From Candidatus Hydrogenedentota bacterium (GTDB lineage: Bacteria; UBA8481; J006), in NCBI GenBank assembly GCA_003697085.1, contig RFFU01000094.1, positions 21,552 through 85,551 of the forward strand: a stretch of DNA of 64,000 nucleotides, read 5' to 3'. The position numbers and the translations under genes are program-made. Shown piece by piece: positions 28,428-37,390 of this stretch (positions are counted from its first letter, which is position 1; each line of letters starts with the position of its first letter). The notes under the pieces were generated by a model. That model was given only the letters and a program-made list of their open reading frames with translations, made no database searches and had not been told where the DNA came from.

Positions 28428-30362
28428 TTAGGCGGGCTGAGTGGCGGGTTCGAGCCCTCCGGGGGATTCGGGAACGGACGGTTCCTCCTCGCGCAAACCC
28501 CCGGAGGCAGGAGCATCCGAGGCGCCCGCGGCCTGTCGCGCCCGCAAATCCTCCAGCGTCCCTCCGGAGATCAAAATCTCGATTTCTTCACCATCGAGCA
28601 CTTCCCGTTCCAAAAGCGCGGCGGCGACGCGATCGAGCACCTGGCGTTCGGCCAACAGGATTTCTCGGGCCCGCGTGTAGGCCTCCGTCACCATCATCCG
28701 AATCTCGGCATCGATTTCCCGCGCCGTACTCTCGGAATAATCCTGGACGCGCTGAATATCCCGCCCCAAGAAGAGTTCCTCCTGTCGTTCTCCATACGCC
28801 AAGGGGCCCAGCTTCTCCGACATACCCCATTCGCAAACCATCTTCCGCGCCAAATCCGTCGCTCGGCGGATGTCGTTGCCCGCGCCGCCCGTGATCTCGC
28901 CGAAGACGATCTCCTCCGCGACCCGCCCCCCCATCAGCACAGCCATCTCCGCTTGATACTCTCCCCGCTCCTTCAAATAGCGGTCCCGTTCCGGCAACTG
29001 ATACGTCGCTCCCAAGGCTGCGATTCCTCGAGGGATCAACGTCACCTTATGAACGGGGTCGGTCCCTGGCAATTTGCGGGCCACGATCGCATGCCCCGCT
29101 TCGTGATAGGCCACAATTCGTTTCTCTTTTTCGGAAATCTTGCGTGTCCGCCGTTCCGGGCCCATCATCACCTTATCACGAGCATCCTCGAGATCTTCCT
29201 GGATGATTTCGTTTCGCCCGCGCCGCGCGGCCAAGAGTGCGGCCTCGTTCACCAGGTTCGCCAAGTCCGCACCGGAGAAGAACGGCGTGCCCCGCGCCAC
29301 CAATTTCAGATCGACCGACGGAGACAAGGGAACGTTGCGGGTGTGTACCTTGAGAATGCCGAGGCGGCCGTCGAGATCCGGCAGATCCACGACAACGCGA
29401 CGATCAAATCGTCCGGGACGCAGAAGCGCGGGGTCGAGAATGTCCGGCCGGTTTGTCGCCGCCAACAACACGACACCTTCCTTCGTCTCGAATCCGTCCA
29501 TCTCCACCAGCAAGGCGTTGAGCGTCTGTTCGCGCTCGTCGTGCCCCCCTCCCATCCCCCAGCCGCGGTGCCGCCCCACGGCATCGATCTCATCGATGAA
29601 AATGATGCAGGGCGCGTTCCGCTTCCCCTGCTCGAACAAGTCCCGCACACGGCTCGCTCCCACCCCCACGAACATCTCGACGAAGTCGGACCCGGAGATC
29701 GAGAAGAAGGGAACATTCGCTTCTCCCGCGATGGCTTTCGCCAGCAGCGTCTTTCCCGTTCCCGGAGGCCCCACGAGAAGAACCCCCTTCGGAATTCGAG
29801 CCCCTAATCTCGTGAACCGCGCGGGCTCCTTTAGAAACTCGATGATCTCCTCCAACTCCGCCTTCGATTCCTCGATTCCCGCCACGTCCGCGAACGTCGT
29901 CTTCGGCCGTTCCTCCGTAAGCAACTTCGCGCGGGATTTTCCGAAAGAGAAGGCGCGGTTGCCGGCCGTGTTCACCTGCCGGAAGAAGAAGAACCAGAGA
30001 ACCCCGATCAAGAGCAACGTCGGAGCCCAGTAGTAGAGGAAGTTCTGAAGAATTTCACTCTCCGGCTCCTTCGCTTCGTATTCCGGAACCTTCATCTTCT
30101 CGAGTCGTTCCGCGAGGGTGAGATCGGTGGCGATGATGTAGGTGAGATACTTCTTTCCGTTCGCCAACTCCCCGGTGATCGTTCCCTCCTGGTTATCGAT
30201 CGAGGCGTTGCGGACCTTGCCGTCTCTGGCCAACTGCCAGAATTTGCTGTAGCTGATTTTTTCCGTCGCCTTCGGCTCATGCGTCTGTTTCTGCCAGACC
30301 AGCATCAGGACGAAGAAGAAGAGGAGCCAGATACCCAAATTGACGAAATTCCTCTGTTTCAT
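28428..30362 (-). CDS. ftsH: ATP-dependent zinc metalloprotease FtsH
   Basis: Membrane-bound AAA protease for quality control and for regulated turnover (in E. coli, of LpxC, which is also encoded here). The 644-residue protein has two helices (about 9-23 and 112-127) around a periplasmic loop, an AAA module with GPPGTGKT at 198-205, and the zinc site HEAGH at 420-424. The C-terminal tail is short and Pro/Gly-rich. It is the first gene of the ten-gene minus-strand operon. The ATG at 30362 has no Shine-Dalgarno and lies six bases after a TAGAAT, suggesting a leaderless transcript. Confidence 0.96.
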   Translation of the reverse strand: MKQRNFVNLGIWLLFFFVLMLVWQKQTHEPKATEKISYSKFWQLARDGKVRNASIDNQEGTITGELANGKKYLTYIIATDLTLAERLEKMKVPEYEAKEPESEILQNFLYYWAPTLLLIGVLWFFFFRQVNTAGNRAFSFGKSRAKLLTEERPKTTFADVAGIEESKAELEEIIEFLKEPARFTRLGARIPKGVLLVGPPGTGKTLLAKAIAGEANVPFFSISGSDFVEMFVGVGASRVRDLFEQGKRNAPCIIFIDEIDAVGRHRGWGMGGGHDEREQTLNALLVEMDGFETKEGVVLLAATNRPDILDPALLRPGRFDRRVVVDLPDLDGRLGILKVHTRNVPLSPSVDLKLVARGTPFFSGADLANLVNEAALLAARRGRNEIIQEDLEDARDKVMMGPERRTRKISEKEKRIVAYHEAGHAIVARKLPGTDPVHKVTLIPRGIAALGATYQLPERDRYLKERGEYQAEMAVLMGGRVAEEIVFGEITGGAGNDIRRATDLARKMVCEWGMSEKLGPLAYGERQEELFLGRDIQRVQDYSESTAREIDAEIRMMVTEAYTRAREILLAERQVLDRVAAALLEREVLDGEEIEILISGGTLEDLRARQAAGASDAPASGGLREEEPSVPESPGGLEPATQPA

Positions 30363-30368
30363 ATCTTC

Positions 30369-30377
30369 ATTCTAACA
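30369..30377 (-). promoter_or_regulatory. Extended -10 box adjoining the ftsH start codon
   Basis: On the minus strand TGTTAGAAT fits TGnTATAAT. Only six bases separate it from the ftsH ATG, so transcription would begin at or next to the A of the start codon. Confidence 0.45.
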
Positions 30378-30443
30378 AAGTTCAAGCCGAAAGAAAGCCG
30401 AAAGAGGAGGGATTCCGGATTTCCGCGCCCGGACGATACGGAG

Positions 30444-30449
30444 TATAAT
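30444..30449 (+). promoter_or_regulatory. -10 box TATAAT for the radical SAM gene
   Basis: Perfect TATAAT followed by a T-run, 165 bases upstream of the GTG at 30614. No strong -35. It would give a leader of about 155 nucleotides, most of which folds (see next entry). Confidence 0.45.
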
Positions 30450-30510
30450 TTTTTCGATGAAGGCAGGCGAACGCGAGAAATCGTTTCGGGGGAGGCTCCG
30501 GAGTAACGTG

Positions 30511-30604
30511 CCGGGAGCCGTTTGGCGCATCGGATTTCGTCTCCGAGGAACGGCTGGTCCCGGGGACGCCCCATTGCGGTCTCTTCCCGCGTCTTCCGGG
30601 AAGG
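30511..30604 (+). promoter_or_regulatory. Structured mRNA leader with a sequestered Shine-Dalgarno
   Basis: A long bulged stem pairs CCGGGAGCCGTT (30511-30522) with AACGGC (30549-30554) and TCCCGG (30558-30563), leaving a 3-base bulge and an inner 5-bp stem-loop. A second perfect 7-bp hairpin, CTTCCCG (30583-30589) with CGGGAAG (30597-30603), buries the only good Shine-Dalgarno (GGGAAGG) nine bases before the GTG. I recognise no known riboswitch family. Confidence 0.5.
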
Positions 30605-30613
30605 CGTAGTCTC

Positions 30614-31474
30614 GTGGCAACCCCCGACACTTCGCGGAAATGCTCCCTCCGTATCTCTCCTTGCCGACTCTGTCCGCGGCGGTGCGGTGCCCGGCGAAGC
30701 GCTGGAGAGATCGGCGTCTGTGGAGCCGGGGCGGAACCTGTGGTGAGCAGCGCCTTCGCACATTACGGTGAGGAGCGGGTTCTCAGCGGCCGGAGAGGCT
30801 CGGGAACAATCTTTTTCGAGGGTTGCGGGCTCCGCTGTGTCTTCTGCCAGAACTACGATATTTCTCATTTCGTGTCGCGGAGTTGTGTGAACAGGGAAGA
30901 ATTGGTCGAGATGATGTTGCGGCTCGAACTCGCTGGGTGTCACAACATCAATTTAGTGACTCCAACACATTTCGCCCATATCATCGCTGAGGCAATTCCT
31001 CAGGCGCGACGGCGCGGTCTTTCGATTCCCACTGTTTACAACTGCGGTGGATACGAATCCGTGGAGACTCTCCGTGCTCTGGAAGGCCTGATCGACATTT
31101 ATATGCCGGACGTGAAATTCTTCGATCGCGGTGCAGCGCGTCGCTATTTGCAAGCCGCCGATTATCCCTCAGTCGTCCGCGCCGCTTTGGTCGAGATGCA
31201 CCGCCAAGTCGGTGATCTTGTCATAAATTCCGCAGGAATCGCTAAGCGCGGATTGCTCGTGCGCCATCTCGTTATGCCCGATTTCATCGAGGATTCACGA
31301 GCCATCGTACGCTTCCTCTCCCGCGTGTCCCGAAGGACCTTTCTCAATGTTATGGGACAATACAGGCCCGAGGGGGAAGCCCACCGCTTTCCGCGCATCG
31401 CCCGGCGCCCGTCGTACGAGGAAATCGCGATCGTGAGAGAAGAAGCCCTTCGCCTCGGCCTTCGCCTCGGGTGA
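30614..31474 (+). CDS. PflA-like radical SAM enzyme
   Basis: Radical SAM protein of 286 residues in the pyruvate-formate-lyase-activating-enzyme-like group. The [4Fe-4S] cluster motif CX3CX2C is C71, C75, C78 (GCGLRCVFC). An N-terminal Cys-rich patch (C17, C20, C24, C36) may hold a second metal or cluster, as in this uncharacterised subgroup. The remaining barrel shows NLVTPTHF and DIYMPDVKF. No glycyl radical enzyme is in the window, so it is not clearly an activase. The GTG start at 30614 is set by the GGGAAGG site, which lies in a hairpin. Its 3' end overlaps the opposing lipoprotein gene by 180 bases. Confidence 0.8.
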   Translation: MATPDTSRKCSLRISPCRLCPRRCGARRSAGEIGVCGAGAEPVVSSAFAHYGEERVLSGRRGSGTIFFEGCGLRCVFCQNYDISHFVSRSCVNREELVEMMLRLELAGCHNINLVTPTHFAHIIAEAIPQARRRGLSIPTVYNCGGYESVETLRALEGLIDIYMPDVKFFDRGAARRYLQAADYPSVVRAALVEMHRQVGDLVINSAGIAKRGLLVRHLVMPDFIEDSRAIVRFLSRVSRRTFLNVMGQYRPEGEAHRFPRIARRPSYEEIAIVREEALRLGLRLG

Positions 31475-32944
31475 ACCACACTCGTAATCCGGTGCCATAA
31501 ACCGCGCAATGTCCCGTGTGGTCGCGGCCGTCTTCTTCGCTATGACCTTCGTCGGCGTCCGCATCACCGAAACCGACCTCCATTTGAGCGGCCCCGGCGC
31601 CTCCTCGTAATCGAGATCGCGGATAATACCGCATCCGTCTCCGCCCCGCGCCGAAAATCTGAAGGACATCAACTGGTTGTCCTTGTCCGGCGAGTTATAA
31701 ATTCCGACCCCGACGAGGGAACCGTCCCTCAGTTCCACGAGATCATCGAGATAATCCAAACGCCCCTTCTTCTCTTGGAACGCCCAACGAATTCCGCCCT
31801 CCGCATCCATCCGAATTCCCGACGAATACCAATCTTCTTCCCCGCGCTCGAAATAGCCCGCAAGAAGAATACCCCCGTCACGGGTCGCCGAGGCGTTGAG
31901 CGGTTCACTCGAGGCGCCGGCGATCCCGATTTCCTTTTGCCACACGATCGTTCCGTCTTTCTCTCGAACTCTGGCGATCCACTCCACTTCCTCGTAATCC
32001 CGCTTTGGATCCTCGCGGATTCCGGGAATGAGGTAGTCTCCGTTCTCGAGGCCTGCGATAGTCCAGATTCCCTCCGCTTCCTCCGTTCCGTAAAGTCTCT
32101 GCCAGATCGGGAGCCCCCCCTCCGGCTCCAATTTCAAGACGAGGATGTCGCCGTTCTCCTCGTAGGAGAGGGACGTTGCTCCCGCGACGATGTTTCCCTT
32201 CTTGTCGAAAAAGGCTCCGACCGCGAACTCTCCGTAATCGCTCGGAGGAGACTCGTCCTTCGGACCGCCATAAGCGTTCTGCCATAGAATCTTGCCGTCG
32301 CGAGAGAGGCACAGGATCCAGATATCCGTTTGCCCGGCTCCAAACGACGTCGTTCCGGCCCCGACAACGAAACCGCGGTCGTCGGCATCGATGGTCGTCG
32401 CCTGTTCATCCCCATCTCCTCCATATCTCCGCTCCCATTCGATTTCCCCCTCTTCGTCGATTTTGACGACCCACACGTCGGTCCCCTCCGCGCCGAAGGA
32501 TTTCGTCCAACCCGCCGCGATGTAGCCTCCCTCGGGGGCGACGGCAATGTCAATCAGTGCATCATCCTCATTTCCGCCATAGGTCTTGGCCCAGAGCACG
32601 TTGCCGTATTCGTCCAGTTTGATTGCGATCGCATCCCCCTCGTCGTCTCCGCTGTAAGCATCGGCCCCCCCGACGGAGACGAGGTCTCCGCGGGAATCCT
32701 GCACGACATTCTCGAATTCCTCCGCGTCTTCTCCACCGTAGAACGCCAGCCATCGCTTATACGTCTGCGAAGTGTTCCGACGCCGGCGTTTCGGCGGCCT
32801 TACATCGGAAATCACTCCCGCGGAACCGGGCGCCTCTACGCTCCGCCCGCGTTCAGGCGAACCACATCCTCCGGCGAAAAGAAAGATGGTGATAAGCGGA
32901 GCGAAGAAGAAAAGTGTTTTCCGGGAAGAATGTTTTCCGGGCAT
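31295..32944 (-). CDS. Lipoprotein with beta-propeller-like (delta-60/PQQ-type) repeats
   Basis: A lipoprotein signal with lipobox FAGGC near residue 27 starts this 549-residue protein. From about 65 to 440 it contains repeated units of roughly 50-60 residues such as GNVLWAKTYGG, GEIEWERRYGG and GKILWQNAYGG, alternating with GG(Y/F)xxAG strands, as in predicted extracellular beta-propellers. An Arg-rich linker (KRRRR) precedes the repeats. The last 59 residues are encoded antisense to the radical SAM gene and look unlike the rest, so the natural end may be nearer residue 490. The function is unknown; it is probably a surface or periplasmic binding protein. Confidence 0.75.
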   Translation of the reverse strand: MPGKHSSRKTLFFFAPLITIFLFAGGCGSPERGRSVEAPGSAGVISDVRPPKRRRRNTSQTYKRWLAFYGGEDAEEFENVVQDSRGDLVSVGGADAYSGDDEGDAIAIKLDEYGNVLWAKTYGGNEDDALIDIAVAPEGGYIAAGWTKSFGAEGTDVWVVKIDEEGEIEWERRYGGDGDEQATTIDADDRGFVVGAGTTSFGAGQTDIWILCLSRDGKILWQNAYGGPKDESPPSDYGEFAVGAFFDKKGNIVAGATSLSYEENGDILVLKLEPEGGLPIWQRLYGTEEAEGIWTIAGLENGDYLIPGIREDPKRDYEEVEWIARVREKDGTIVWQKEIGIAGASSEPLNASATRDGGILLAGYFERGEEDWYSSGIRMDAEGGIRWAFQEKKGRLDYLDDLVELRDGSLVGVGIYNSPDKDNQLMSFRFSARGGDGCGIIRDLDYEEAPGPLKWRSVSVMRTPTKVIAKKTAATTRDIARFMAPDYECGSPEAKAEAKGFFSHDRDFLVRRAPGDARKAVGFPLGPVLSHNIEKGPSGHAGEEAYDGS

Positions 32945-33351
32945 GGCGAGCCTCCCTTGTCCCCCTACTTCACCTCTTGGAAGGGGGTTGTCGACTTCCC
33001 TTTTACCACAACGATACCCGGCTCGAAAACATTTTGTGAGAGGCGCTGCTCATTCCGGCCGGAACGGGAAAGGAAGAGGAAGAGGAAGAGGAAGAGGGGA
33101 AACAGGGGACCGCAGGAATCCCGCACCGAACATGCGCATTTTCTCTACGTTATCGCTACCGTCCTTCTGAGACACCCCGCTTCTCTCCGATAACGGTGTG
33201 TCAAATATCACATTGACAGATGTTTTTAGGGGGAGCAGAATAGAATTGAAATTCAAAAGGATTTCCGCTCGTCAATCGGAATCTCTGGGGGTGGGTCGTT
33301 TCCCTGGTGTTAAGTTTTCGAGTTTCAGGGTTTCCGGAAAAGGAGAATATC
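32945..33351. other. Divergent-side gap with a GGAAGA run and a strong promoter
   Basis: No gene. It includes a simple GGAAGA-type tandem run at about 33066-33098 and, near its right end, a consensus -35 with an overlapping dyad that serves the next gene. Confidence 0.6.
33199..33241 (+). promoter_or_regulatory. Promoter with perfect -35 inside a TGTCAA-N8-TTGACA dyad
   Basis: TTGACA at 33213-33218, a 17-base spacer, then CAGAAT at 33236-33241. The -35 is the right arm of an inverted repeat whose left arm TGTCAA is at 33199-33204, suggesting an operator. It lies about 110 bases upstream of the ATG at 33352. Confidence 0.6.
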
Positions 33352-34518
33352 ATGAAGAATGCCGAGCGTCTGGCGTCATTGGTTCTTGTGGTCGCGGGAA
33401 CCCTCGTGTTCGGATTTGGAGTTGGAGGATTCGCAACCCCCGTCTCCGCCGCGGAAGTCGGGACAGAGCAGACGGTAACGAAGGAGGAATTGGCGGAAGT
33501 AGGCCGCTGGGTTGAGGAACGGTTGTTCAGTTCTCTTTCGCTCACGGAAGAACATATCGATGAGAAGATCGCCCAAGCGGAATCCCAGCCGATCGATAAC
33601 GATGGTCTTGAAGTGAATCTCCTCCGTCACGCCGTCGAAATGTGGAACGAGAGTTCTGAAAATCCGATCGATGAAGCGGAAATTGATACGAAGTTGCTTC
33701 GGAGGATACACATCTATTTCCTCACCGGCATTGATCCCGTGACGCGGCGCCCGACAACGATGTTGGACATATCGGAGGATCTCGGGATTCCCTCGGGGGA
33801 TTTCTCGGGCGGAGGCGGAACGGATATGGGAAATGAAGCGAGGAAAGATCCCATCCCGGATCAAGGATTGGTTGTTCCCGTGTTCGGGATTGTTCACGAC
33901 GGAGCCCGGTACGAGGCGACCTGGTTGGAGAGGAACCGGGGGCCCGACGGCGGTCTCACCCTCTGCGGAAAGACAGCGGTCGATCTTGCTTCAGCGCGCT
34001 CCCGCGCAAAACAGATGGAGGAAACGTATCTTGACGTCCTGGACGCCGAAAAGCGCCTCAACGCGGTTCTCACCGTTTACGGGATGAGCAAATCGGGCCG
34101 GGAGGCCATCCTTATCACGCATATGAAATACAAAAACACGAAAGACCAAGGAACGGATCCGACATCGTTCATCACCTACGTGAATGTGGGAAAGGCGGCG
34201 AGAGCGGCTCTGGCTTCGGCCGGAAGGGCCGTCATAAAGTTCGCCAGTTTCGCCAATCCGTACAACTGGCTCCTGGGTTCTTTCGATGCTTTTGTGAAAG
34301 AGGAACACCTTCGCCATCTGATCGATGAAGTGGGCGAGGGAAGCGTGGCGGCGAAGGCGGAGCTGGACTTGGCTCTGGGGCAGCTCAAACAGGCGCTCGA
34401 AGCAGCGAAGGCATGTCCCGGTGTCGAGGTTCCTCCGCTGACCTGCGTCCTGCACGACGCCCCGCATTACATCTGGTATTATCAGGTGATGCAGAACCAA
34501 GTGTCGATGCCGCAATAG
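33352..34518 (+). CDS. Secreted protein of unknown function
   Basis: I do not recognise the family. The 388-residue protein has a clear signal peptide (about 1-33, ending VSAA). An acidic helical region (about 45-120), a Gly-rich linker near 150-160 (SGGGGTD), a beta-rich middle and a helical C-terminal half follow, the last with a short hydrophobic stretch (AGRAVIKFASFANPYN). Four Cys lie in the mature part (C208, C357, C367 and one near the end), possibly forming disulfides. AGGAG sits six bases before ATG 33352. The gene is a single unit with a consensus promoter and a very strong terminator, implying high expression. Confidence 0.75.
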   Translation: MKNAERLASLVLVVAGTLVFGFGVGGFATPVSAAEVGTEQTVTKEELAEVGRWVEERLFSSLSLTEEHIDEKIAQAESQPIDNDGLEVNLLRHAVEMWNESSENPIDEAEIDTKLLRRIHIYFLTGIDPVTRRPTTMLDISEDLGIPSGDFSGGGGTDMGNEARKDPIPDQGLVVPVFGIVHDGARYEATWLERNRGPDGGLTLCGKTAVDLASARSRAKQMEETYLDVLDAEKRLNAVLTVYGMSKSGREAILITHMKYKNTKDQGTDPTSFITYVNVGKAARAALASAGRAVIKFASFANPYNWLLGSFDAFVKEEHLRHLIDEVGEGSVAAKAELDLALGQLKQALEAAKACPGVEVPPLTCVLHDAPHYIWYYQVMQNQVSMPQ

Positions 34519-34875
34519 CAAAACGTTAATTGTTTCGAGAAGCGATGCTGGGGGGGCTCGCCCCCCCAGCATCCTTTTGAAATGCGACCCCACCTTGTCT
34601 TCTTTCCAAGAACGGAGTGCCCCGTTCCAAAGCACACGTTCCTCTCTCCGCCGCCTGCGTTTCGAAGGATTTTTTCAGGTTGAAAAAGAGTCGGAGTGAT
34701 AGTATCAAGGCGCGTTCGGATCGGCGCCTCGTTCGCCCGGGAAACGCTCGATATTTCAAATTTCAGTTACTGCGACGGCACGGAGACGATAAGATATCTC
34801 GCGTGCCGTTCGAGCGATACGGCCGGCGGGTGGAACAAAGAAGAAGAAACGGAACGGAAAGGGAAGAACGGCTTG
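34519..34875. other. Gap with terminator, then tmk upstream region
   Basis: The left part carries the terminator of the secreted-protein gene. The rest, about 300 bases, shows no gene; it should contain the tmk promoter, but I cannot pick a convincing hexamer pair. Confidence 0.5.
34544..34578 (+). terminator. Strong intrinsic terminator, 13-bp perfect stem
   Basis: GATGCTGGGGGGG (34544-34556), loop CTCG, CCCCCCCAGCATC (34561-34573), then CTTTTG. The stem is perfect; the T-tract is short. Confidence 0.8.
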
Positions 34876-35622
34876 ATGGTCTTGCGAGGAAAACGAAAGA
34901 AGAAAGGACTCCTGATCACCTTCGAAGGGCCGGATGGAAGCGGGAAAACCACGCATGCGCGCCGTTTGGTCCGAAAACTGCGTCGGCAAGGGTGGGAGGT
35001 CGTATTGACGAGGGAACCCGGGGGAACGCCGTTTGGTGACCGCGTCAGGAAGATTCTTCTCGATAGGAAATTCGAGGAAGAGATCGGAGCGCGGACGGAA
35101 TTGCTCCTCTACGAAGCGATTCGCGCGCACCACGTCAAAAACGTGATCGCTCCCGCGATCGCCAACGGTGAGATCGTAGTCTGCGACCGTTTCACCGATG
35201 CTTCGGTGGCGTACCAAGGGTGGGGACGACGGCTGGGAGAAAAGGAAGTGAAGGCGATCAACGCATTCGCCACCGGAGGGATCACACCGGATCTGACGAT
35301 CTTGTTGGACCTCAAACCCGAGGTAGGACTGGGAGTGATCGAAACCCGTCGGAATGGCGGGAAAGACGGCCTGGACCGGGTCGAGGCGGCCGGGATCACC
35401 TTTCATCGACGCGTCCGGCGGGGATACCGGTCGCTCGCCCGGAAGGAAAGGAACCGAATCGTGATGATTCGCAGGGCCGAGGATCCGGAAGAAACCTTCA
35501 AGAAGATCGAAGATGCTGTTGAGACCTTCCTGAAAAGAAAGGGCGCCGGTGTGTCAGGGGTGGGGAAGGAGCCGAGGCGGCGCCGGCGCGTCGCCGGGAT
35601 GAAGATGCCGAGGAAGCGATGA
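34876..35622 (+). CDS. tmk: Thymidylate kinase
   Basis: Phosphorylates dTMP to dTDP. The 248-residue protein has P-loop GPDGSGKT near residue 18, the DRF motif CDRFTDASVAYQG, and a LID region around RRNGGKDGLDRVE. A basic tail of about 30 residues (PRRRRRVAGMKMPRKR) follows the kinase fold. ATG 34876 directly precedes the basic strand leading to the P-loop; longer in-frame extensions look non-coding. The stop overlaps yaaR by ATGA. Confidence 0.92.
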   Translation: MVLRGKRKKKGLLITFEGPDGSGKTTHARRLVRKLRRQGWEVVLTREPGGTPFGDRVRKILLDRKFEEEIGARTELLLYEAIRAHHVKNVIAPAIANGEIVVCDRFTDASVAYQGWGRRLGEKEVKAINAFATGGITPDLTILLDLKPEVGLGVIETRRNGGKDGLDRVEAAGITFHRRVRRGYRSLARKERNRIVMIRRAEDPEETFKKIEDAVETFLKRKGAGVSGVGKEPRRRRRVAGMKMPRKR

Positions 35623-36080
35623 AGGTTGAGGGAAAGGGAAAAGTGGGTGGAGCGGGAATCCGCGGGAAAGCGGCGCGGGTCAAGACGCCGGCTGTGTCCG
35701 GCGGTGGAGCGGTGGAGGCTGCGGAAGAAACGAAGGAAACATTCGCGACAAAGGTGCGCGAGGCGGAACTGGAGGAGTTGCTTCGCGAAATCGAGGAGAG
35801 AGGCGAGCGCCTTGTTGAGCGAAGGACCGAAACCGAGCTCGTCGCGTATCGGGATGCGGTGAAGGAATTTATGGCGCGGGTTGTCGGAGAAGGATGGGTG
35901 ATTGAGGAAATTCCATCCGCGCGGTTCATGGAGAACAACAAGGTCTTTTTGATCGCCAAGACCGTGAAGAAGCGACTCCTGGATCTGGCGGAGGAGATCA
36001 GGCGGGAACAGTCGGACGCGATGACGGTGACCGCGTTGACGAGTGAAATCCGGGGACTCTTGCTCGATCTAAGAGGGTAG
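35619..36080 (+). CDS. yaaR: YaaR/DUF327-family protein
   Basis: Small helical cytoplasmic protein of 153 residues: a disordered Gly/Lys-rich N-terminus (about 1-45) and a conserved helical domain containing the EFM and DLAEEIRREQSD regions. YaaR is a neighbour of tmk in Firmicutes, and the ATGA overlap here repeats that association far from them. The biochemical role is unknown; a link to DNA metabolism or chromosome processes is inferred only from context. Its last 12 bases overlap the converging trmFO gene. Confidence 0.75.
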   Translation: MKVEGKGKVGGAGIRGKAARVKTPAVSGGGAVEAAEETKETFATKVREAELEELLREIEERGERLVERRTETELVAYRDAVKEFMARVVGEGWVIEEIPSARFMENNKVFLIAKTVKKRLLDLAEEIRREQSDAMTVTALTSEIRGLLLDLRG

Positions 36081-37382
36081 CGGAGACAGGAGGCGGAGGC
36101 GCCGCGCGTAGTTCTGGACGGCCGCGGTGGAAATTTCGGCGCGCCGCTGGTTCCGCTCCCGTTTCCGGAGGCGCCCCGGCGGCTCGGGAACGAGTCCCCA
36201 GTTCGCCTTCATCGGTTGAAACGGAGTGGCGGCCGAGGTCGTGATGTAGCGAACGAGCCCGCCGAGGACGGTTTCGACCGGCGGTAATTCCTGCTCGCCG
36301 CCGGCCAGAATTCCGGCGAGAAGTCCCGATGCGGCGGACTCGACATACCCTTCGACACCGGAGATTTGACCGGCGAAACGGAGACGGGGAAAGCGGAGGA
36401 CCGAGAGATCGGGAGCCAACAGGCGGGGAGAGTCGAGATAGGTGTTCCGATGAGCGGAGCCGTAACGGGCGAAGCGGGCACTGCGGAAGGGGAAGAGCGA
36501 ACGGAAGAGCGTTTTTTGATCGGGAATGGAAAGTTGCGTTTGAAAACCGACGAGGTTGTAAAGTTCTCCGTGGAGGGATTCTCGCCGGAGTTGAATCACG
36601 GCGTAGGGCCGCTCGTTCGTGCGGGGATCCGTCAGACCGACCGGTTTGAGGGGGCCGAAACGAAGCGTTTCTTCCCCTCGCCGAGCCATCTCCTCGATAG
36701 GAAGGCATCCCTCAAAAAACGAGGGTTTTTCAAGTTCCGGGAGATGGGAGCGCACGGAGGCGCGGCGGAGAAAATCGACGAGAAAGGAATATTCGGATTC
36801 CGTCAGGGAAACGTTGAGGTAATCGCCGTCTTTGGTACCGTCATAGCGTGACTGACGAAAGACGCGCGAAGGCTCGATGGTCGTGGCGTCAACGATGGGG
36901 GCGATGGCGTCGTAGAAGGAGAGGGTTTTCGTACCGAGGAGTTCGATGAGGGAACGGGTGAGTGCGGGGGAAGTCAAGGGTCCGGTTGCGATGATCGTAT
37001 CGGTCTTTTCGGGGAGAAGCGTAATTTCGTCCCGATGGATACGGATTCGGGGATGGCTTTCGATCGCGGAAGTGATGAAACGGGCGAAGGCCGTCCGATC
37101 GACGGCGAGCGCCTTTCCCGCGGGAACCCGGCTGGCCTCCGCGGCGGCGAGAACGAGGGAATGGAGAACCTTCATTTCGCTCTTGAGCGCGCCGACGGCG
37201 GAAGAGGGGGCTTCCGAACGAAAAGAGTTGCTGCAAACGAGTTCGGCGAGGTCGCCGGAAGTGTGGGCCGGCGTCATTCGCTTCGGTCGCATCTCGTAAA
37301 GATCGACATTGCGCCCCCGGGAAGCAGCTTGCCAAGCGGCCTCACACCCGGCAAGCCCGCCGCCGATGACGGTGAGGCTCAT
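36069..37382 (-). CDS. trmFO: Folate/FAD-dependent tRNA m5U54 methyltransferase
   Basis: Makes ribothymidine-54 in the tRNA T-loop with methylene-tetrahydrofolate as donor, consistent with folP in this window. The 437-residue protein begins with the FAD dinucleotide motif GGGLAGCEAA, has the CSNSF segment with a catalytic Cys, and later the EGYVES and PMKANWGL blocks near the C-terminus. ATG 37382 sits eight bases after the topA stop, the topA-trmFO order common in Firmicutes and other groups. Confidence 0.94.
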   Translation of the reverse strand: MSLTVIGGGLAGCEAAWQAASRGRNVDLYEMRPKRMTPAHTSGDLAELVCSNSFRSEAPSSAVGALKSEMKVLHSLVLAAAEASRVPAGKALAVDRTAFARFITSAIESHPRIRIHRDEITLLPEKTDTIIATGPLTSPALTRSLIELLGTKTLSFYDAIAPIVDATTIEPSRVFRQSRYDGTKDGDYLNVSLTESEYSFLVDFLRRASVRSHLPELEKPSFFEGCLPIEEMARRGEETLRFGPLKPVGLTDPRTNERPYAVIQLRRESLHGELYNLVGFQTQLSIPDQKTLFRSLFPFRSARFARYGSAHRNTYLDSPRLLAPDLSVLRFPRLRFAGQISGVEGYVESAASGLLAGILAGGEQELPPVETVLGGLVRYITTSAATPFQPMKANWGLVPEPPGRLRKRERNQRRAEISTAAVQNYARRLRLLSPLPS

Positions 37383-37390
37383 CTGGAGAA

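Noticed and set aside
28444..28465. GGGTTCGAGCCC resembling a tRNA T-arm
   Set aside because: It lies within the ftsH C-terminal codons (LEPATQ region), with no cloverleaf.
28308..29807. A 499-codon open frame opposite ftsH
   Set aside because: Antisense shadow of ftsH; Arg/His-rich translation without motifs.
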